Origin: Caldilineaceae bacterium
Lineage (GTDB): Bacteria; Chloroflexota; Anaerolineae; Caldilineales; Caldilineaceae
Direction: 5' to 3'
Assembly: GCA_015494005.1 (NCBI GenBank)
Contig: WGCB01000703.1
Coordinates: forward strand, 1 to 20,657
Length of the DNA: 20,657 bases
The position numbers and the translations under genes are program-made. The first letter of the stretch is position 1; the number at the start of each line of letters is the position of its first letter. This document shows positions 7,734-18,198 of this stretch, piece after piece. The notes below the pieces were generated by a model, which made no database searches, had not been told where the DNA came from, and was given only the letters and a program-made list of their open reading frames with translations.

Positions 7734-9155
7734 ATGCGCGTGGATCTACGGAAACGGCTCCTAGTTATGGTGGGGGTCGTCTTGATTGCGGGTTTGATCT
7801 TGACCGGCTGCAGCAACGTGATCCCGGGGGGAGCCCTGCTGGCCACCCCGGATCAACCCCAGGCCCAGGAGAAGGCGGTGGAGAGCGTTCCAGTCGCCAA
7901 CCCTGCGCCCGCAGCACCTCTGGCCGCGTCGGGCCAGCCGGACCAGGAGCTCCTGGCCAGCCTCTACGAGCACACCCTGCCCTCGGTGGTGAACATCCAG
8001 GTCTCGGTAAAACCGGAGGCCGCGGGCGTGCTGCCGCCCCCCTTCGAGACACCGGACCAGCTGCCCCGCGGGGAAGGGACTGGCTTCGTCTACGATGACG
8101 AGGGCCACATCGTCACCAACAACCATGTGGTGGCCGAGGCGGACAAGATCACGGTCTACTTCTACAACGGCATGTGGGCGGACGCGGAGGTGGTGGCCAC
8201 GGATCCCCAGGCGGACCTGGCCGTGATCCAGGTGACCCCGCCGGAGGGCATCGAGCTGCGGCCCCTGCCCCTGGCCGAGCCGGACAGCATCAAGCCCGGC
8301 TACTGGGTGGTGGCCCTGGGCAGCCCCTTCGGCCTGGAAAACACCATGACCCTGGGCATCGTCAGCGCCCTGAGCCGGGGCCTGCCCGTGGGCCCGGGTG
8401 AAGGCCCGGCCCGATACACCCTGCCCGACGTGATCCAGACCGACGCCGCCATCAATCCCGGCAACTCGGGCGGCCCCCTGCTGAACCTGGAAGGCCAGGT
8501 GGTGGGGGTGAACTTCGCCATCAACTCGCCGGTGCGCGCCAACAGCGGCGTGGGCTTCGCCATCCCCGTGTCCGTGGTGCGGCGAGTGGTGCCGGCGCTC
8601 ATCGAGGAAGGCGCCTACCACTACGCCTACCTGGGCATCGCCGGCCGGACTGTGAATGCCGACGTGGCGGAGCAGGAGGACCTGCCCGAAAATCTGCTGG
8701 GCGCCTTCGTGGCCCAGGTGATGCCCGGCGGCCCTGCGGACAAGGGCGGCGTGGAGGCCGGGGATGTGATCGTGGCCATCGACGGCATGCCCGTGCGCCA
8801 GTTCGAGGACCTGGTCAGCTACCTGGTGACCAAGGCCGCGCCGGGCCAGAAGGTCACCCTGACCGTGGTGCGGGATGGCAAGGAGCTGGATCTCGATGTC
8901 AAGCTGGGCGAGCGCCCCACCCAGGCAGCGCCCGAGGGCGAGGCCACGGCGGTCACCATCGATGAGGCCATCGCCATCGCTCGAGACGCGGCCACCAAGG
9001 CCGGTATGATCGACAACATCGACGCCACCTCGGCCAAGCGGGACGTCCGGGACGGCGAACCTGTCTGGGTGATCACCCTGGAAGGGGATGGCAAGACGGT
9101 GACCGTGGTGGTGGACGCCAACACGGGTGACGTCCTGGAGATGGGATCCCGCTGA
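7734..9155 (+). CDS. htrA: HtrA/DegP-family serine protease, lipoprotein with PDZ and C-terminal PepSY-like domain
   Basis: I chose the ATG at 7734 because AAGGAGAG (7721-7728) sits five bases upstream; an in-frame GTG at 7710 lacks this. The 473-residue product starts with a basic N-terminus, a hydrophobic segment and the lipobox LTGC (C26), so it should be a lipid-anchored protein outside the membrane. The trypsin-like domain has the triad H131 (TNNHVV), D161 (QADLAV) and S245 (GNSGGP). A PDZ domain spans about 298-395. The final 65 residues (DEAIAIA ... VVVDANTGDVLE) look like a PepSY domain, which is unusual at the end of HtrA. It should degrade or refold damaged exported proteins. It has its own promoter with the 11-bp repeats and its own terminator, and stands just before grpE. 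Confidence 0.93.
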   Translation: MRVDLRKRLLVMVGVVLIAGLILTGCSNVIPGGALLATPDQPQAQEKAVESVPVANPAPAAPLAASGQPDQELLASLYEHTLPSVVNIQVSVKPEAAGVLPPPFETPDQLPRGEGTGFVYDDEGHIVTNNHVVAEADKITVYFYNGMWADAEVVATDPQADLAVIQVTPPEGIELRPLPLAEPDSIKPGYWVVALGSPFGLENTMTLGIVSALSRGLPVGPGEGPARYTLPDVIQTDAAINPGNSGGPLLNLEGQVVGVNFAINSPVRANSGVGFAIPVSVVRRVVPALIEEGAYHYAYLGIAGRTVNADVAEQEDLPENLLGAFVAQVMPGGPADKGGVEAGDVIVAIDGMPVRQFEDLVSYLVTKAAPGQKVTLTVVRDGKELDLDVKLGERPTQAAPEGEATAVTIDEAIAIARDAATKAGMIDNIDATSAKRDVRDGEPVWVITLEGDGKTVTVVVDANTGDVLEMGSR

Positions 9156-9215
9156 TCCCCCACTGCGGCCAGGCAGGAGAAGAATCGCCCGGACAGGTCA
9201 TCCGTCCTGGGCCAG

Positions 9216-9249
9216 GCTGGGTGGGGGAGTCTCCTCCACCCAGCTTTTT
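9216..9249 (+). terminator. Intrinsic terminator after htrA
   Basis: A 13-bp stem (9216-9228 with 9232-9244, one G-T pair) and a 3-nt loop are followed by TTTTT (9245-9249). It lies 60 bp behind the htrA stop and should separate htrA from grpE. Confidence 0.85.
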
Positions 9250-9321
9250 CACCACCTGGTCGGCGGCAACAGAACCGGGGAAACGAGCCGGAGAAAACGG
9301 TGGTAAAATAGGAGGTAGAGC

Positions 9322-10137
9322 ATGAGTTTCTACGACCCATTTGGTCGACCCAGCCGAGGAAGCCGACGCCGGCGTCAGCCCAGCGTCGAGGACTACTACC
9401 AGCTGGTCCAGGCCTACAAAGAGCTCTCCGCGGAGCGGGATGCGCTGGTCCAAAAGCTGCGGGAGCAGGAGGCCATCATCGCCCGGCTGGAGCAGGAGGT
9501 GGCTCGGCTGCACGAGGCCCTGCAGCGGCAGGAATCCCGGAGCGCCCGGCTGGAGCAAGAGCTGGCCCGGCTCCAGGAAGCGCTCCAGCAGCAGGAGCCC
9601 CGGGAGCACAAGATCAAGGTGAAGACGCCCGCCGAGGCTCCTGCCAGACCCCAGGCCCGGGAAGGGGAAGAGGAGGAGTGGAAGGAGCGCTACCTGCGCC
9701 TCCAGGCGGACCTGGAGAACTACAAGCGGCGCCTGGAGCAGCGCTACGCCAAGGAGGTGGACGAGCAGCGCCACCGCATCCTGCGGGACATGCTCTCCCT
9801 GGCGGATCACCTGGAGATGGCCCTGGCCCATGCCCGCAACCTGGAGGAGGCAGACCAGGCGGAGGCGATCAAGAGCTTCGAGGCCAACCTGGAGGCCACC
9901 CTCCGTGCCTTCCTGGAGACCCTGAAGCGCTACGGCGTGGAGCGCATGGAGGCCCAGGGGCAGCCCTTCAACCCCGAAGTCCACGAGGCCGTGGGCCAGA
10001 TCCCCAGCCAGGAGGTCCCAGAAGACCACGTGGCCCAGGTGGTTCGGGCGGGCTACGTGGAGAAGGAGCAGGGGGAGGACGGCAAGGACAGACTGCTGCG
10101 ACCAGCCCGGGTCCTGGTCAGCAAGGGAGGTGAGTGA
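9322..10137 (+). CDS. grpE: GrpE nucleotide exchange factor with long N-terminal coiled coil
   Basis: Protein of 271 residues, longer than the usual 170-210. Residues about 110-268 carry the GrpE core: the [12 protein letters not shown] helix, a long dimer helix, and the C-terminal beta domain with FNPEVHEAV and RPARVLVS. GrpE releases ADP from DnaK. The extra N-terminus has a basic GSRRRR patch followed by a coiled coil of charged heptads, including a tandem duplication (see the repeat at 9481-9606). An AGGAGG box (9310-9315) sits seven bases before the ATG. Stop and dnaJ start are three bases apart, so the two are co-translated. Only 72 bp separate the gene from the htrA terminator and no good promoter is visible there. 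No dnaK lies in the window. Confidence 0.95.
   Translation: MSFYDPFGRPSRGSRRRRQPSVEDYYQLVQAYKELSAERDALVQKLREQEAIIARLEQEVARLHEALQRQESRSARLEQELARLQEALQQQEPREHKIKVKTPAEAPARPQAREGEEEEWKERYLRLQADLENYKRRLEQRYAKEVDEQRHRILRDMLSLADHLEMALAHARNLEEADQAEAIKSFEANLEATLRAFLETLKRYGVERMEAQGQPFNPEVHEAVGQIPSQEVPEDHVAQVVRAGYVEKEQGEDGKDRLLRPARVLVSKGGE
9481..9606 (+). repeat. 63-bp tandem duplication inside grpE (21-residue coiled-coil unit)
   Basis: Bases 9481-9543 and 9544-9606 encode residues 54-74 and 75-95. Both units begin ARLEQE, continue ARL.EAL and end in a Q-E-rich segment; the nucleotides are similar but diverged. The duplication lengthens the N-terminal coiled coil by three heptads per copy. Confidence 0.75.
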
Positions 10138-10139
10138 GC

Positions 10140-11129
10140 ATGGCGAAGGACTATTACAGCATCCTGGGCGTGCCCAAGACGGCGGACGAGAAGACCATCA
10201 AGAAGGCCTACCGCAAGCTGGCCCGCAAATATCACCCGGACGTGAACCCAGGAGACAAGGCCGCAGAGCAGCGCTTCAAGGAGATCAACGAGGCCTACCA
10301 GGTCCTGTCGGACCCGGAGAAGCGCAAGATGTACGACCGTTTCGGCCCGGACTGGGAGCAGTACGAGAAAGCGGGCGTGGGGCCAGAGGACTTCGCCCGG
10401 GGCTTCCGGCCCGGCGGCCCCGGGGGACCTGGCGGCGCCTACACCCGCACGGTTACGCCCGAGGAGTTCGAGCAGATGTTCGGCGGTGGCATGGGGGGCA
10501 TGGGCGCCGGCGGCTTCGAGGACATCTTCGAGTCCCTCTTCGGCGGCCGGGGTGGCCCGGGCGTGGGGGCCCGGGGCTTCCGGGAGCGCACGCCCCTGCG
10601 TCGCCGGGGCCAGGACATCACCGTGCCCGTGGAGATCACCCTGGAGGAGGCCTTCCACGGCGCCAGCCGCACCCTGCAGATGGACGACGGTCGGCGCATC
10701 GAGGTGCGCATCCCTCGGGGCGTGAAGACCGGCTCCCGGGTGCGGGTCAGCGGGGAAGGCGCGCCGGGCATCGGCGGCGGCAAGCCCGGGGATCTCTACC
10801 TGGAGATCCGGGTGAAGCCCCATCCCCGGTTCCAGCGGGAAGGGGACAACCTGCGGGTGAAAGTGCCGGTGGATCTCTACACCGCGGTCCTGGGCGGGGA
10901 GGTCCAGGTGCCCACCCTGGAGCGTCCCGTGGCCCTGAAGATCCCGCCGGGCACCCAGAACGGCAAGGTCTTCCGCCTGCGGGGGCTGGGCATGCCCAAC
11001 ATGAAGAACCCGGACAAACGGGGCGACCTCTACGCGGTGGTGGACGTGAAGGTCCCCACGGATTTGACGCCGGAGGAGAAGGAGCTCTTCCAGCGCCTGC
11101 GGGAGCTGCGGCGAGCTCGGGTGCACTAG
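10140..11129 (+). CDS. dnaJ: DnaJ-family co-chaperone, zinc-finger-less (CbpA type)
   Basis: Start at ATG 10140, three bases after the grpE stop, with AGGGAGGTGA just upstream; an in-frame GTG at 10134 would overlap grpE. The 329-residue protein has a J domain (about 3-68) with HPD at residues 32-34. A Gly/Phe-rich linker (about 80-140, [10 protein letters not shown]) and two C-terminal beta domains follow. There is no CXXCXGXG zinc region and no cysteine at all, so it belongs to the CbpA/class B group rather than classical DnaJ. It delivers clients to DnaK and stimulates its ATPase through the HPD loop. The close coupling to grpE and the following hspR form a typical chaperone operon, here lacking dnaK. 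Confidence 0.93.
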   Translation: MAKDYYSILGVPKTADEKTIKKAYRKLARKYHPDVNPGDKAAEQRFKEINEAYQVLSDPEKRKMYDRFGPDWEQYEKAGVGPEDFARGFRPGGPGGPGGAYTRTVTPEEFEQMFGGGMGGMGAGGFEDIFESLFGGRGGPGVGARGFRERTPLRRRGQDITVPVEITLEEAFHGASRTLQMDDGRRIEVRIPRGVKTGSRVRVSGEGAPGIGGGKPGDLYLEIRVKPHPRFQREGDNLRVKVPVDLYTAVLGGEVQVPTLERPVALKIPPGTQNGKVFRLRGLGMPNMKNPDKRGDLYAVVDVKVPTDLTPEEKELFQRLRELRRARVH

Positions 11130-11184
11130 GACGGAAGCAGAAGCGAGGAGAGAGAAGACCAGGCATGGAGGAGGGGGGTAAGCC

Positions 11185-11583
11185 ATGGTAGAGGTGCAGA
11201 TTCGTTACGCCATTACCCGGCACCGGGAAGAATCGGAGCCGGTCTACACGCCGGACGTGGCCGCGGCCCTGGCCGGGATCAGCCGCCAGGCCCTGGAGGT
11301 CTACCGGCGAGAGGGGCTGGTCCAGCCCAAGGTGCGGGCCGACGGGACCCTGGGCTACAGCCTGGCCGACATCCGCCGGCTGGCTCGGATCCGGCGTCTG
11401 CGGCAGGAGATGGGCCTGGATCTGGCGGCTGTGGAGGTGGTGCTGCATCTGCGTCGCCAGGTCACGGAGCTGCGCCGTCAGCTGGCCGAGACCCAGCGGG
11501 CCATGGAGCGGCGAGAGCAAGAGCTGCTCCAGGAGATCCAACGGCTGCGTCGTCAGCTGGATGAGGCATCATTCTGGTTTTAA
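11185..11583 (+). CDS. hspR: MerR-family regulator, HspR-like
   Basis: Protein of 132 residues. The N-terminal half is a MerR-type winged helix-turn-helix (about 18-85: VYTPDVAAALAG, the helix-loop with YRREGLV, then GYSLADIRRL). The C-terminal half is a leucine/arginine-rich coiled coil ending in an aromatic SFWF. Position behind grpE-dnaJ and similarity to HspR repressors of Actinobacteria support the name. HspR represses chaperone operons with DnaK as co-repressor. A GGAGGGGGG sequence precedes the ATG. The gap to dnaJ is 55 bp without a terminator, so it is likely in the operon. I found no HAIR-type operator (CTTGAGT-N7-ACTCAAG) in the window, so its targets are not visible here. Confidence 0.82.
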   Translation: MVEVQIRYAITRHREESEPVYTPDVAAALAGISRQALEVYRREGLVQPKVRADGTLGYSLADIRRLARIRRLRQEMGLDLAAVEVVLHLRRQVTELRRQLAETQRAMERREQELLQEIQRLRRQLDEASFWF

Positions 11584-11666
11584 TCATTGAGCTTTCGGGG
11601 GACCAGGAAGGCTTGACGGGGGATCGGAGCAAGCCAGGAGATCGGACCAAGGAGGAGATGGGAGAA

Positions 11667-12752
11667 ATGGGAGAGTTTGTCTTCAACATCGGGGCGAAGG
11701 TCTACTGCCGGGATGGCCAGTGTGGCAGGCTGGCCAAGGTGGTGGTGGACCCCAAGACCAAGCGCATCACGGATCTGATCGTGGAGAAGGGATTCCTGCT
11801 CAAGGAAGACCGGGTGATCCCCGTCTCTGTGGTGGAGAGCACCAGCGATGAAGCCATCCAGCTCTCCATCGAGAGCAAGGAGCTGCCCAAGTTCCCCAAG
11901 TACCGGGAAGTGGAGCTGGAGGAGCCGGCCCCGGATTGGAAGATGCGAGAGCCCTACCAGCTGGAGGACGTGGTGCACTGGGCCGCGGTCTACGGGGATG
12001 TGCCGGTGCTGGAGAGCCTGGCGCCCAAGGTGCGCGTGCGGGTCCACGAGGGCATCAGCGGTGGCGCCACGGTCATCGCCCGGGACACGCCCATCTTCAC
12101 CGTGGACGGCATGGTGGCCCGGGTCCACCACGTGATCACGGACCCAGAGAGCGGGGAGATCCGCTACATCGTCGCCCGCCGGGGCATCCTGCCCTACCGG
12201 GTGGTCATCCCCGCGACCCTCATCGAGGGGGTGGACGAGGAGGGTGTCAGCCTGAACGCCACCCTGGAGGACCTGAAGAAGCTCCAGCGCTGGACGCCCC
12301 GCTCGCCGGTGGAGATCCTGGCGGAGATCACCCAGAAGCTGCGGGAGTCGGAGCGTGATTTCAGCCGGGTTACCGCCACGGTGGAGAAAGGGGTGGTGCG
12401 CCTGAGCGGCACTGTGGCCGATGAGGCGGCCAAGGAGGAAGCCGAGGCCATCGCCCGCTCCGTGGCCGGGGTCATCGACGTGGAGAACGTCCTGGACACG
12501 GACACGGCCATCGTGGCGGAGGTGACCGCGGCCCTGGCCCAGGATCCCCGCACCAAGGACGCGGTCATCGAGGTGATCAGCGACCGAGGTGTGGTGACCC
12601 TGAAGGGCGAGGTGGAGAACGCGACGATCCGCCGGGCTGCGGAGGTCATCGCCTCCCAGCAGCCGGGGGTGGTGGCCGTGATCAACGAGCTGGAGGTGGT
12701 CCCGAAAGAGGAGCTGCCGAACTTCCCGGCCCCGCCACCCCAGTCCTTGTAG
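11667..12752 (+). CDS. PRC-barrel and BON domain protein
   Basis: Two in-frame ATGs (11658, 11667) follow AAGGAGG (11649-11655). I prefer 11667 for spacing, giving 361 residues; a TTG at 11613 is also open. The protein has two PRC-barrel-like units: one near the N-terminus (FNIGAKVY ... ITDLIVEKG) and one about residues 145-190 (DTPIFTVDGM ... RYIVARRG). Two BON domains follow at about 235-290 (GVVRLSGTVADE) and 295-355 (GVVTLKGEVENA). PRC barrels often bind RNA or partner proteins, and BON domains often bind membranes or other macromolecules. No signal peptide or membrane segment is seen, so it is probably cytoplasmic. Position 83 bp after hspR suggests stress-linked expression. The precise function is unknown. 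Confidence 0.8.
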   Translation: MGEFVFNIGAKVYCRDGQCGRLAKVVVDPKTKRITDLIVEKGFLLKEDRVIPVSVVESTSDEAIQLSIESKELPKFPKYREVELEEPAPDWKMREPYQLEDVVHWAAVYGDVPVLESLAPKVRVRVHEGISGGATVIARDTPIFTVDGMVARVHHVITDPESGEIRYIVARRGILPYRVVIPATLIEGVDEEGVSLNATLEDLKKLQRWTPRSPVEILAEITQKLRESERDFSRVTATVEKGVVRLSGTVADEAAKEEAEAIARSVAGVIDVENVLDTDTAIVAEVTAALAQDPRTKDAVIEVISDRGVVTLKGEVENATIRRAAEVIASQQPGVVAVINELEVVPKEELPNFPAPPPQSL

Positions 12753-12755
12753 CCT

Positions 12756-12786
12756 GTCTCCCTCGCCCGGTCTCGGGCAGGGGGAC
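12756..12786 (+). terminator. Strong hairpin after the grpE-dnaJ-hspR-PRC/BON operon, no U-tract
   Basis: Three bases after the stop there is a 13-bp stem with one bulged C and a 4-nt loop: 12756-12763 pairs with 12779-12786, and GCCCG (12765-12769) with CGGGC (12774-12778). No T-run follows. It may act as a terminator or a 3'-end stabiliser. Confidence 0.5.
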
Positions 12787-12852
12787 AAACCTGGTCCATC
12801 CTCGGGCTGCGAGGGTGCGGCCAGTCCAATTTGCACAACGCTCGTCTCCCAG

Positions 12853-12899
12853 ATGTGTGCCTGATGGTAGCTTTGCTGAGCATCCCCCTCGGCGCACAT
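12853..12899 (+). other. Imperfect inverted repeat upstream of the baeRF gene
   Basis: ATGTGTGCC (12853-12861) faces GGCGCACAT (12891-12899), eight of nine pairing plus one G-T in RNA, with an inner GATG/CATC pair (12863-12866, 12881-12884). It lies 42 bp before the start codon in a 188-bp gap where no clear promoter could be read. It may be an operator or a structured leader. Confidence 0.35.
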
Positions 12900-12940
12900 T
12901 TGTGGCAGAGGAGCTATCCAACCACGTGAGGAGAACGCCT

Positions 12941-14185
12941 ATGAATGAGAAAGAATACCTGGAAAGCTTGACCCTGGACCTGATCGGCGACGATGAGCGA
13001 GGCTACGATTTCATCACCGACGCCGGGGTCCAGCTGCTCAAAGAGCTCCAGACCGAGGAGCCCCGCATCCTGTCCCTCTACCTGGACATCTCGCCGGAGC
13101 GCATCCAGCACGAGCCGGTGCCCATCCGCTACCGGCACCTGGTGGAGAAGGTGGCTGAATCCATCGAGGACAAGGAGAACCGGCGCATGTTCCAGGCCGT
13201 GGCCGACAACATCGGCGCCATGCTGCTCAACGAGTACAACCTGATGCGGGGCAAGGGATTGGTCATCTTCGCGGTGCCCGAGAAGTACTCGCCCAAGGGC
13301 CACCGGGAGGTGAAGTACGAGACCATGGTCCGCTATCACCTGCCCGCGCCGCCCAAGGATGACCTGCAGTGGGGCGTCCTGCCTGTCCTGACCCCGCTGC
13401 TGGTGCAGATCGACGAGAACGAGCCCACCGGCGTGATCCTGGTGGACCGGCAGCGGGCCCGGTACTTCGTCTACTACATGGGCGAGGCTGCGGAGTACTC
13501 GGTCATGGAGTTCGATCCCACCCCTCAGAAGACCCGGGCCCTGGGCTACGGCGCCCACAACCACGAGCAGTGGCTGGAGGAAAAGTACAAGGCCCATCTG
13601 CGCCATGCCGTCCTGGTGGCGGACCGGCTGAACCAGCTGGCCGACTGGAAGTGGATGGCGGTGGGGGGCACGGATCAGACGCCCGAGGACTTCGTGGATC
13701 GCCTGCCCAAGCACCTGAAACAGAAGCTCCTGGGCACCTTCCAGATCGACGTGGACGCCAACTACAACCAGGTGCGGGACGAGGTGGCCCCCATCGTGCA
13801 CCAGGCGGAGGTCCAGGAGGAGCGGGCCTTCCTGGAGCGCTGGATCGGCGAGCTGGAGCGCCGGGGGGACCGGGCCGTCTTCGGCCTGGCAGACACCACC
13901 TTCGCCCTGCAGCAGGGGCGCATCGACACCCTGATCACCCAGCCCTACTTCGAGCACAAGGGCTGGCAGTGCCAGGACTGCGGCGGCCTCATCGCCGACC
14001 TCATGGACGAGCCACCCAGCCACTGCCCCTACTGCGGTGGCGAGCTGGTCACCGTGCCGGACATCGTCACCCTGGCTGCCGCCCAGACCCTGGAGCATGG
14101 CGGCCATGTGGAGGTGGTCCGGGACGAGGAGAACCAGAAGCTCCTGGAGAAATACGGCAACTTCGGCGCTTACCTGCGCTTCTAG
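12941..14185 (+). CDS. baeRF-type (eRF1/Dom34-like) release-factor-related protein with C-terminal zinc ribbon
   Basis: Start at ATG 12941, with GAGGAGA at 12928-12934; the upstream open frame has no family similarity. The 414-residue protein resembles bacterial archaeo-eukaryotic release-factor-like (baeRF) proteins. It has an N-terminal domain (LSLYLDI) and a middle domain beginning GVILVDRQRARYF near 165. An eL30-like third domain (AVFGLADTTFALQQGRIDTLI) follows at about 305-335. A zinc ribbon lies within it, with CxxC pairs C344/C347 and C362/C365. In the place of the eRF1 GGQ loop it reads GAHNHEQW (204-211), so a classical hydrolysis loop is absent but a glutamine (Q210) remains. It likely acts on ribosomes or peptidyl-tRNA; this is inference. 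It sits between the hspR operon and clpB and has a strong terminator of its own. Confidence 0.75.
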   Translation: MNEKEYLESLTLDLIGDDERGYDFITDAGVQLLKELQTEEPRILSLYLDISPERIQHEPVPIRYRHLVEKVAESIEDKENRRMFQAVADNIGAMLLNEYNLMRGKGLVIFAVPEKYSPKGHREVKYETMVRYHLPAPPKDDLQWGVLPVLTPLLVQIDENEPTGVILVDRQRARYFVYYMGEAAEYSVMEFDPTPQKTRALGYGAHNHEQWLEEKYKAHLRHAVLVADRLNQLADWKWMAVGGTDQTPEDFVDRLPKHLKQKLLGTFQIDVDANYNQVRDEVAPIVHQAEVQEERAFLERWIGELERRGDRAVFGLADTTFALQQGRIDTLITQPYFEHKGWQCQDCGGLIADLMDEPPSHCPYCGGELVTVPDIVTLAAAQTLEHGGHVEVVRDEENQKLLEKYGNFGAYLRF

Positions 14186-14203
14186 GAGGCCCGGAAGAGC
14201 TTG

Positions 14204-14235
14204 AGCCCGGCGGGGGATCCTCGCCGGGCTTTTTT
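14204..14235 (+). terminator. Intrinsic terminator after the baeRF gene
   Basis: A perfect 9-bp stem AGCCCGGCG (14204-14212) / CGCCGGGCT (14222-14230) with a 9-nt loop leads into six T residues (14230-14235). It lies 19 bp after the stop codon. Confidence 0.92.
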
Positions 14236-14280
14236 GACTCCGCCCAGGGCGTTGGGCGGGTGGCGCCTTCAGGACAGCTC

Positions 14281-14333
14281 TAACTTTACGCTAATACTCC
14301 GCTTGTGTTTGTCAAATGGAGAGCCGCTACACT
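14281..14333 (+). promoter_or_regulatory. clpB promoter with four 11-bp-spaced direct repeats
   Basis: TAACTTT (14281), TAATACT (14292), TTGTGTT (14303) and AAATGGA (14314) lie at exactly 11-bp steps. Then come 7 bp and TACACT (14328-14333), followed by TGG. The geometry is identical to that before htrA and hsp20. A TTGTCA (14310-14315) resembles a -35 but is only 12 bp from the -10. Transcription should begin near 14340, about 60 nt before the start codon. Confidence 0.7.
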
Positions 14334-14353
14334 GGAGAAAGAGGAATCATCGT

Positions 14354-14367
14354 GTGCATGGCTGCAC
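14354..14367 (+). other. Small hairpin in the clpB leader
   Basis: GTGCA (14354-14358) and TGCAC (14363-14367) flank a 4-nt loop in the predicted clpB 5' leader, 19 nt before the AAGGAGG ribosome-binding site. It does not cover that site. A regulatory role is only possible. Confidence 0.3.
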
Positions 14368-14401
14368 GAAAACGAACGGAATCATAAGGAGGGAACAGCC
14401 C

Positions 14402-17005
<2,604 letters not shown>

Positions 17006-17025
17006 GCCCTGGAATGAAGACACCG

Positions 17026-17053
17026 GCGGGGGCGGTCCTGGGATCGTCCCCGC
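17026..17053 (+). other. Hairpin between clpB and the DUF5335-like gene
   Basis: Bases 17026-17037 pair with 17042-17053 (12 bp including two G-T pairs, 4-nt loop), 21 bp after the clpB stop. No T-run follows. It may allow partial read-through into the next gene or stabilise the clpB message. Confidence 0.45.
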
Positions 17054-17100
17054 TGCATACCTGAACTGACCACGTTCAAACCTTGAGGAGGAGAGAGACC

Positions 17101-17460
17101 ATGAAGAATCGCAAGCTGGACCGGAGTGAGTGGGAACGGGAGCTGGCCAAGCTCAGCGAGGAGGAGTACGACTGGGACGTGATCCTGGAGACCTTTCACC
17201 CGGAGCTGGGCTATGGCGTCATCGCCGAGCATGTGCCCCTGCTGGCCGTGGACGTGGACGTGAAGGATGGCCGGGACGACGCGGTGCTCATCAGCTGGGG
17301 GCCGGAGCCGGACCTGAACAGCCACGCCCAGTACGATCCAGTGGAGATCTGGCTGGCCCTGGACGAGGACGGCCATCCCACGTCCCTGGAGGTGATCAGC
17401 AAGGACGGCTCCAAGGTGTTCGCCACCTTCCATGGCCCGTACCAGGAGCAGGCCGGGTAG
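17101..17460 (+). CDS. Small acidic protein, DUF5335-like
   Basis: Start at ATG 17101, with GAGGAGGAGAG at 17085-17095; product 119 residues. It opens with RKLDRSEWERELAKLSEEE, followed by alternating beta-type segments (VPLLAVDVDVKDG, VEIWLALDEDG, SLEVISKDGSKVFATF). It is strongly acidic, with no signal peptide, membrane segment or cysteine. The KLDRSEW opening and the final strands resemble DUF5335 proteins, whose function I do not know. It lies 95 bp after clpB without a clear terminator or promoter between, and just before hsp20. Co-expression with clpB in stress is therefore plausible but unproven. Confidence 0.65.
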   Translation: MKNRKLDRSEWERELAKLSEEEYDWDVILETFHPELGYGVIAEHVPLLAVDVDVKDGRDDAVLISWGPEPDLNSHAQYDPVEIWLALDEDGHPTSLEVISKDGSKVFATFHGPYQEQAG

Positions 17461-17474
17461 CGGGTCTCCAACAT

Positions 17475-17549
17475 AAGCAGGCCACAAACATTCGTCTTAT
17501 CCTTCGCTAACATTGCGCTGATGCTGTTCAAACAGACCCGGCGTAGAAT
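17475..17549 (+). promoter_or_regulatory. hsp20 promoter with five to six 11-bp-spaced direct repeats
   Basis: AAACATT (17486), TTATCCT (17497), TAACATT (17508), TGATGCT (17519) and AAACAGA (17530) lie at exact 11-bp steps; a weak AAGCAGG (17475) extends the series. After 7 bp comes TAGAAT (17544-17549), followed by TGG. The arrangement equals that before htrA and clpB. Transcription should start near 17556, giving a long leader of about 135 nt. Confidence 0.7.
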
Positions 17550-17603
17550 GGAAAATGAGAGTTGGATAGGATTCATCTTCTCTGCGACTCTTGGCTCTAC
17601 GGA

Positions 17604-17628
17604 GAATGTTGAATCCACGAATGTTGAA
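17604..17628 (+). repeat. 10-bp direct repeat in the hsp20 leader
   Basis: GAATGTTGAA occurs at 17604-17613 and 17619-17628 (15-bp period) inside the predicted 5' untranslated region of hsp20, in a locally AT-rich stretch. Role unknown; it could be part of a leader structure. Confidence 0.45.
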
Positions 17629-17692
17629 ATCTGAGGCTGAGAGACGAACGGCAGCAGATTGAGGCTTGTTACGATCACAAGGAGGTGACAGT

Positions 17693-18166
<474 letters not shown>

Positions 18167-18198
18167 CCGGATTGCATCCCTGAAATTGAAACCAATGC

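Noticed and set aside
9304..9309. TAAAAT as a -10 box for grpE
   Set aside because: It lies only 12 bases before the ATG, so transcription would start in or after the ribosome-binding site, and no -35 or repeat array fits.
12815..12940. Longer start for the baeRF protein
   Set aside because: The extra 42 residues show no family similarity, and ATG 12941 has a good GAGGAGA site.
14281..14400. CIRCE or HAIR element before clpB
   Set aside because: No TTAGCACTC-N9-GAGTGCTAA or CTTGAGT-N7-ACTCAAG pattern is present; only the 11-bp direct repeats are.
14201..14401. Longer clpB start at 14201
   Set aside because: It would run through a strong intrinsic terminator and the promoter; ATG 14402 has an ideal ribosome-binding site and the normal ClpB N-terminus.
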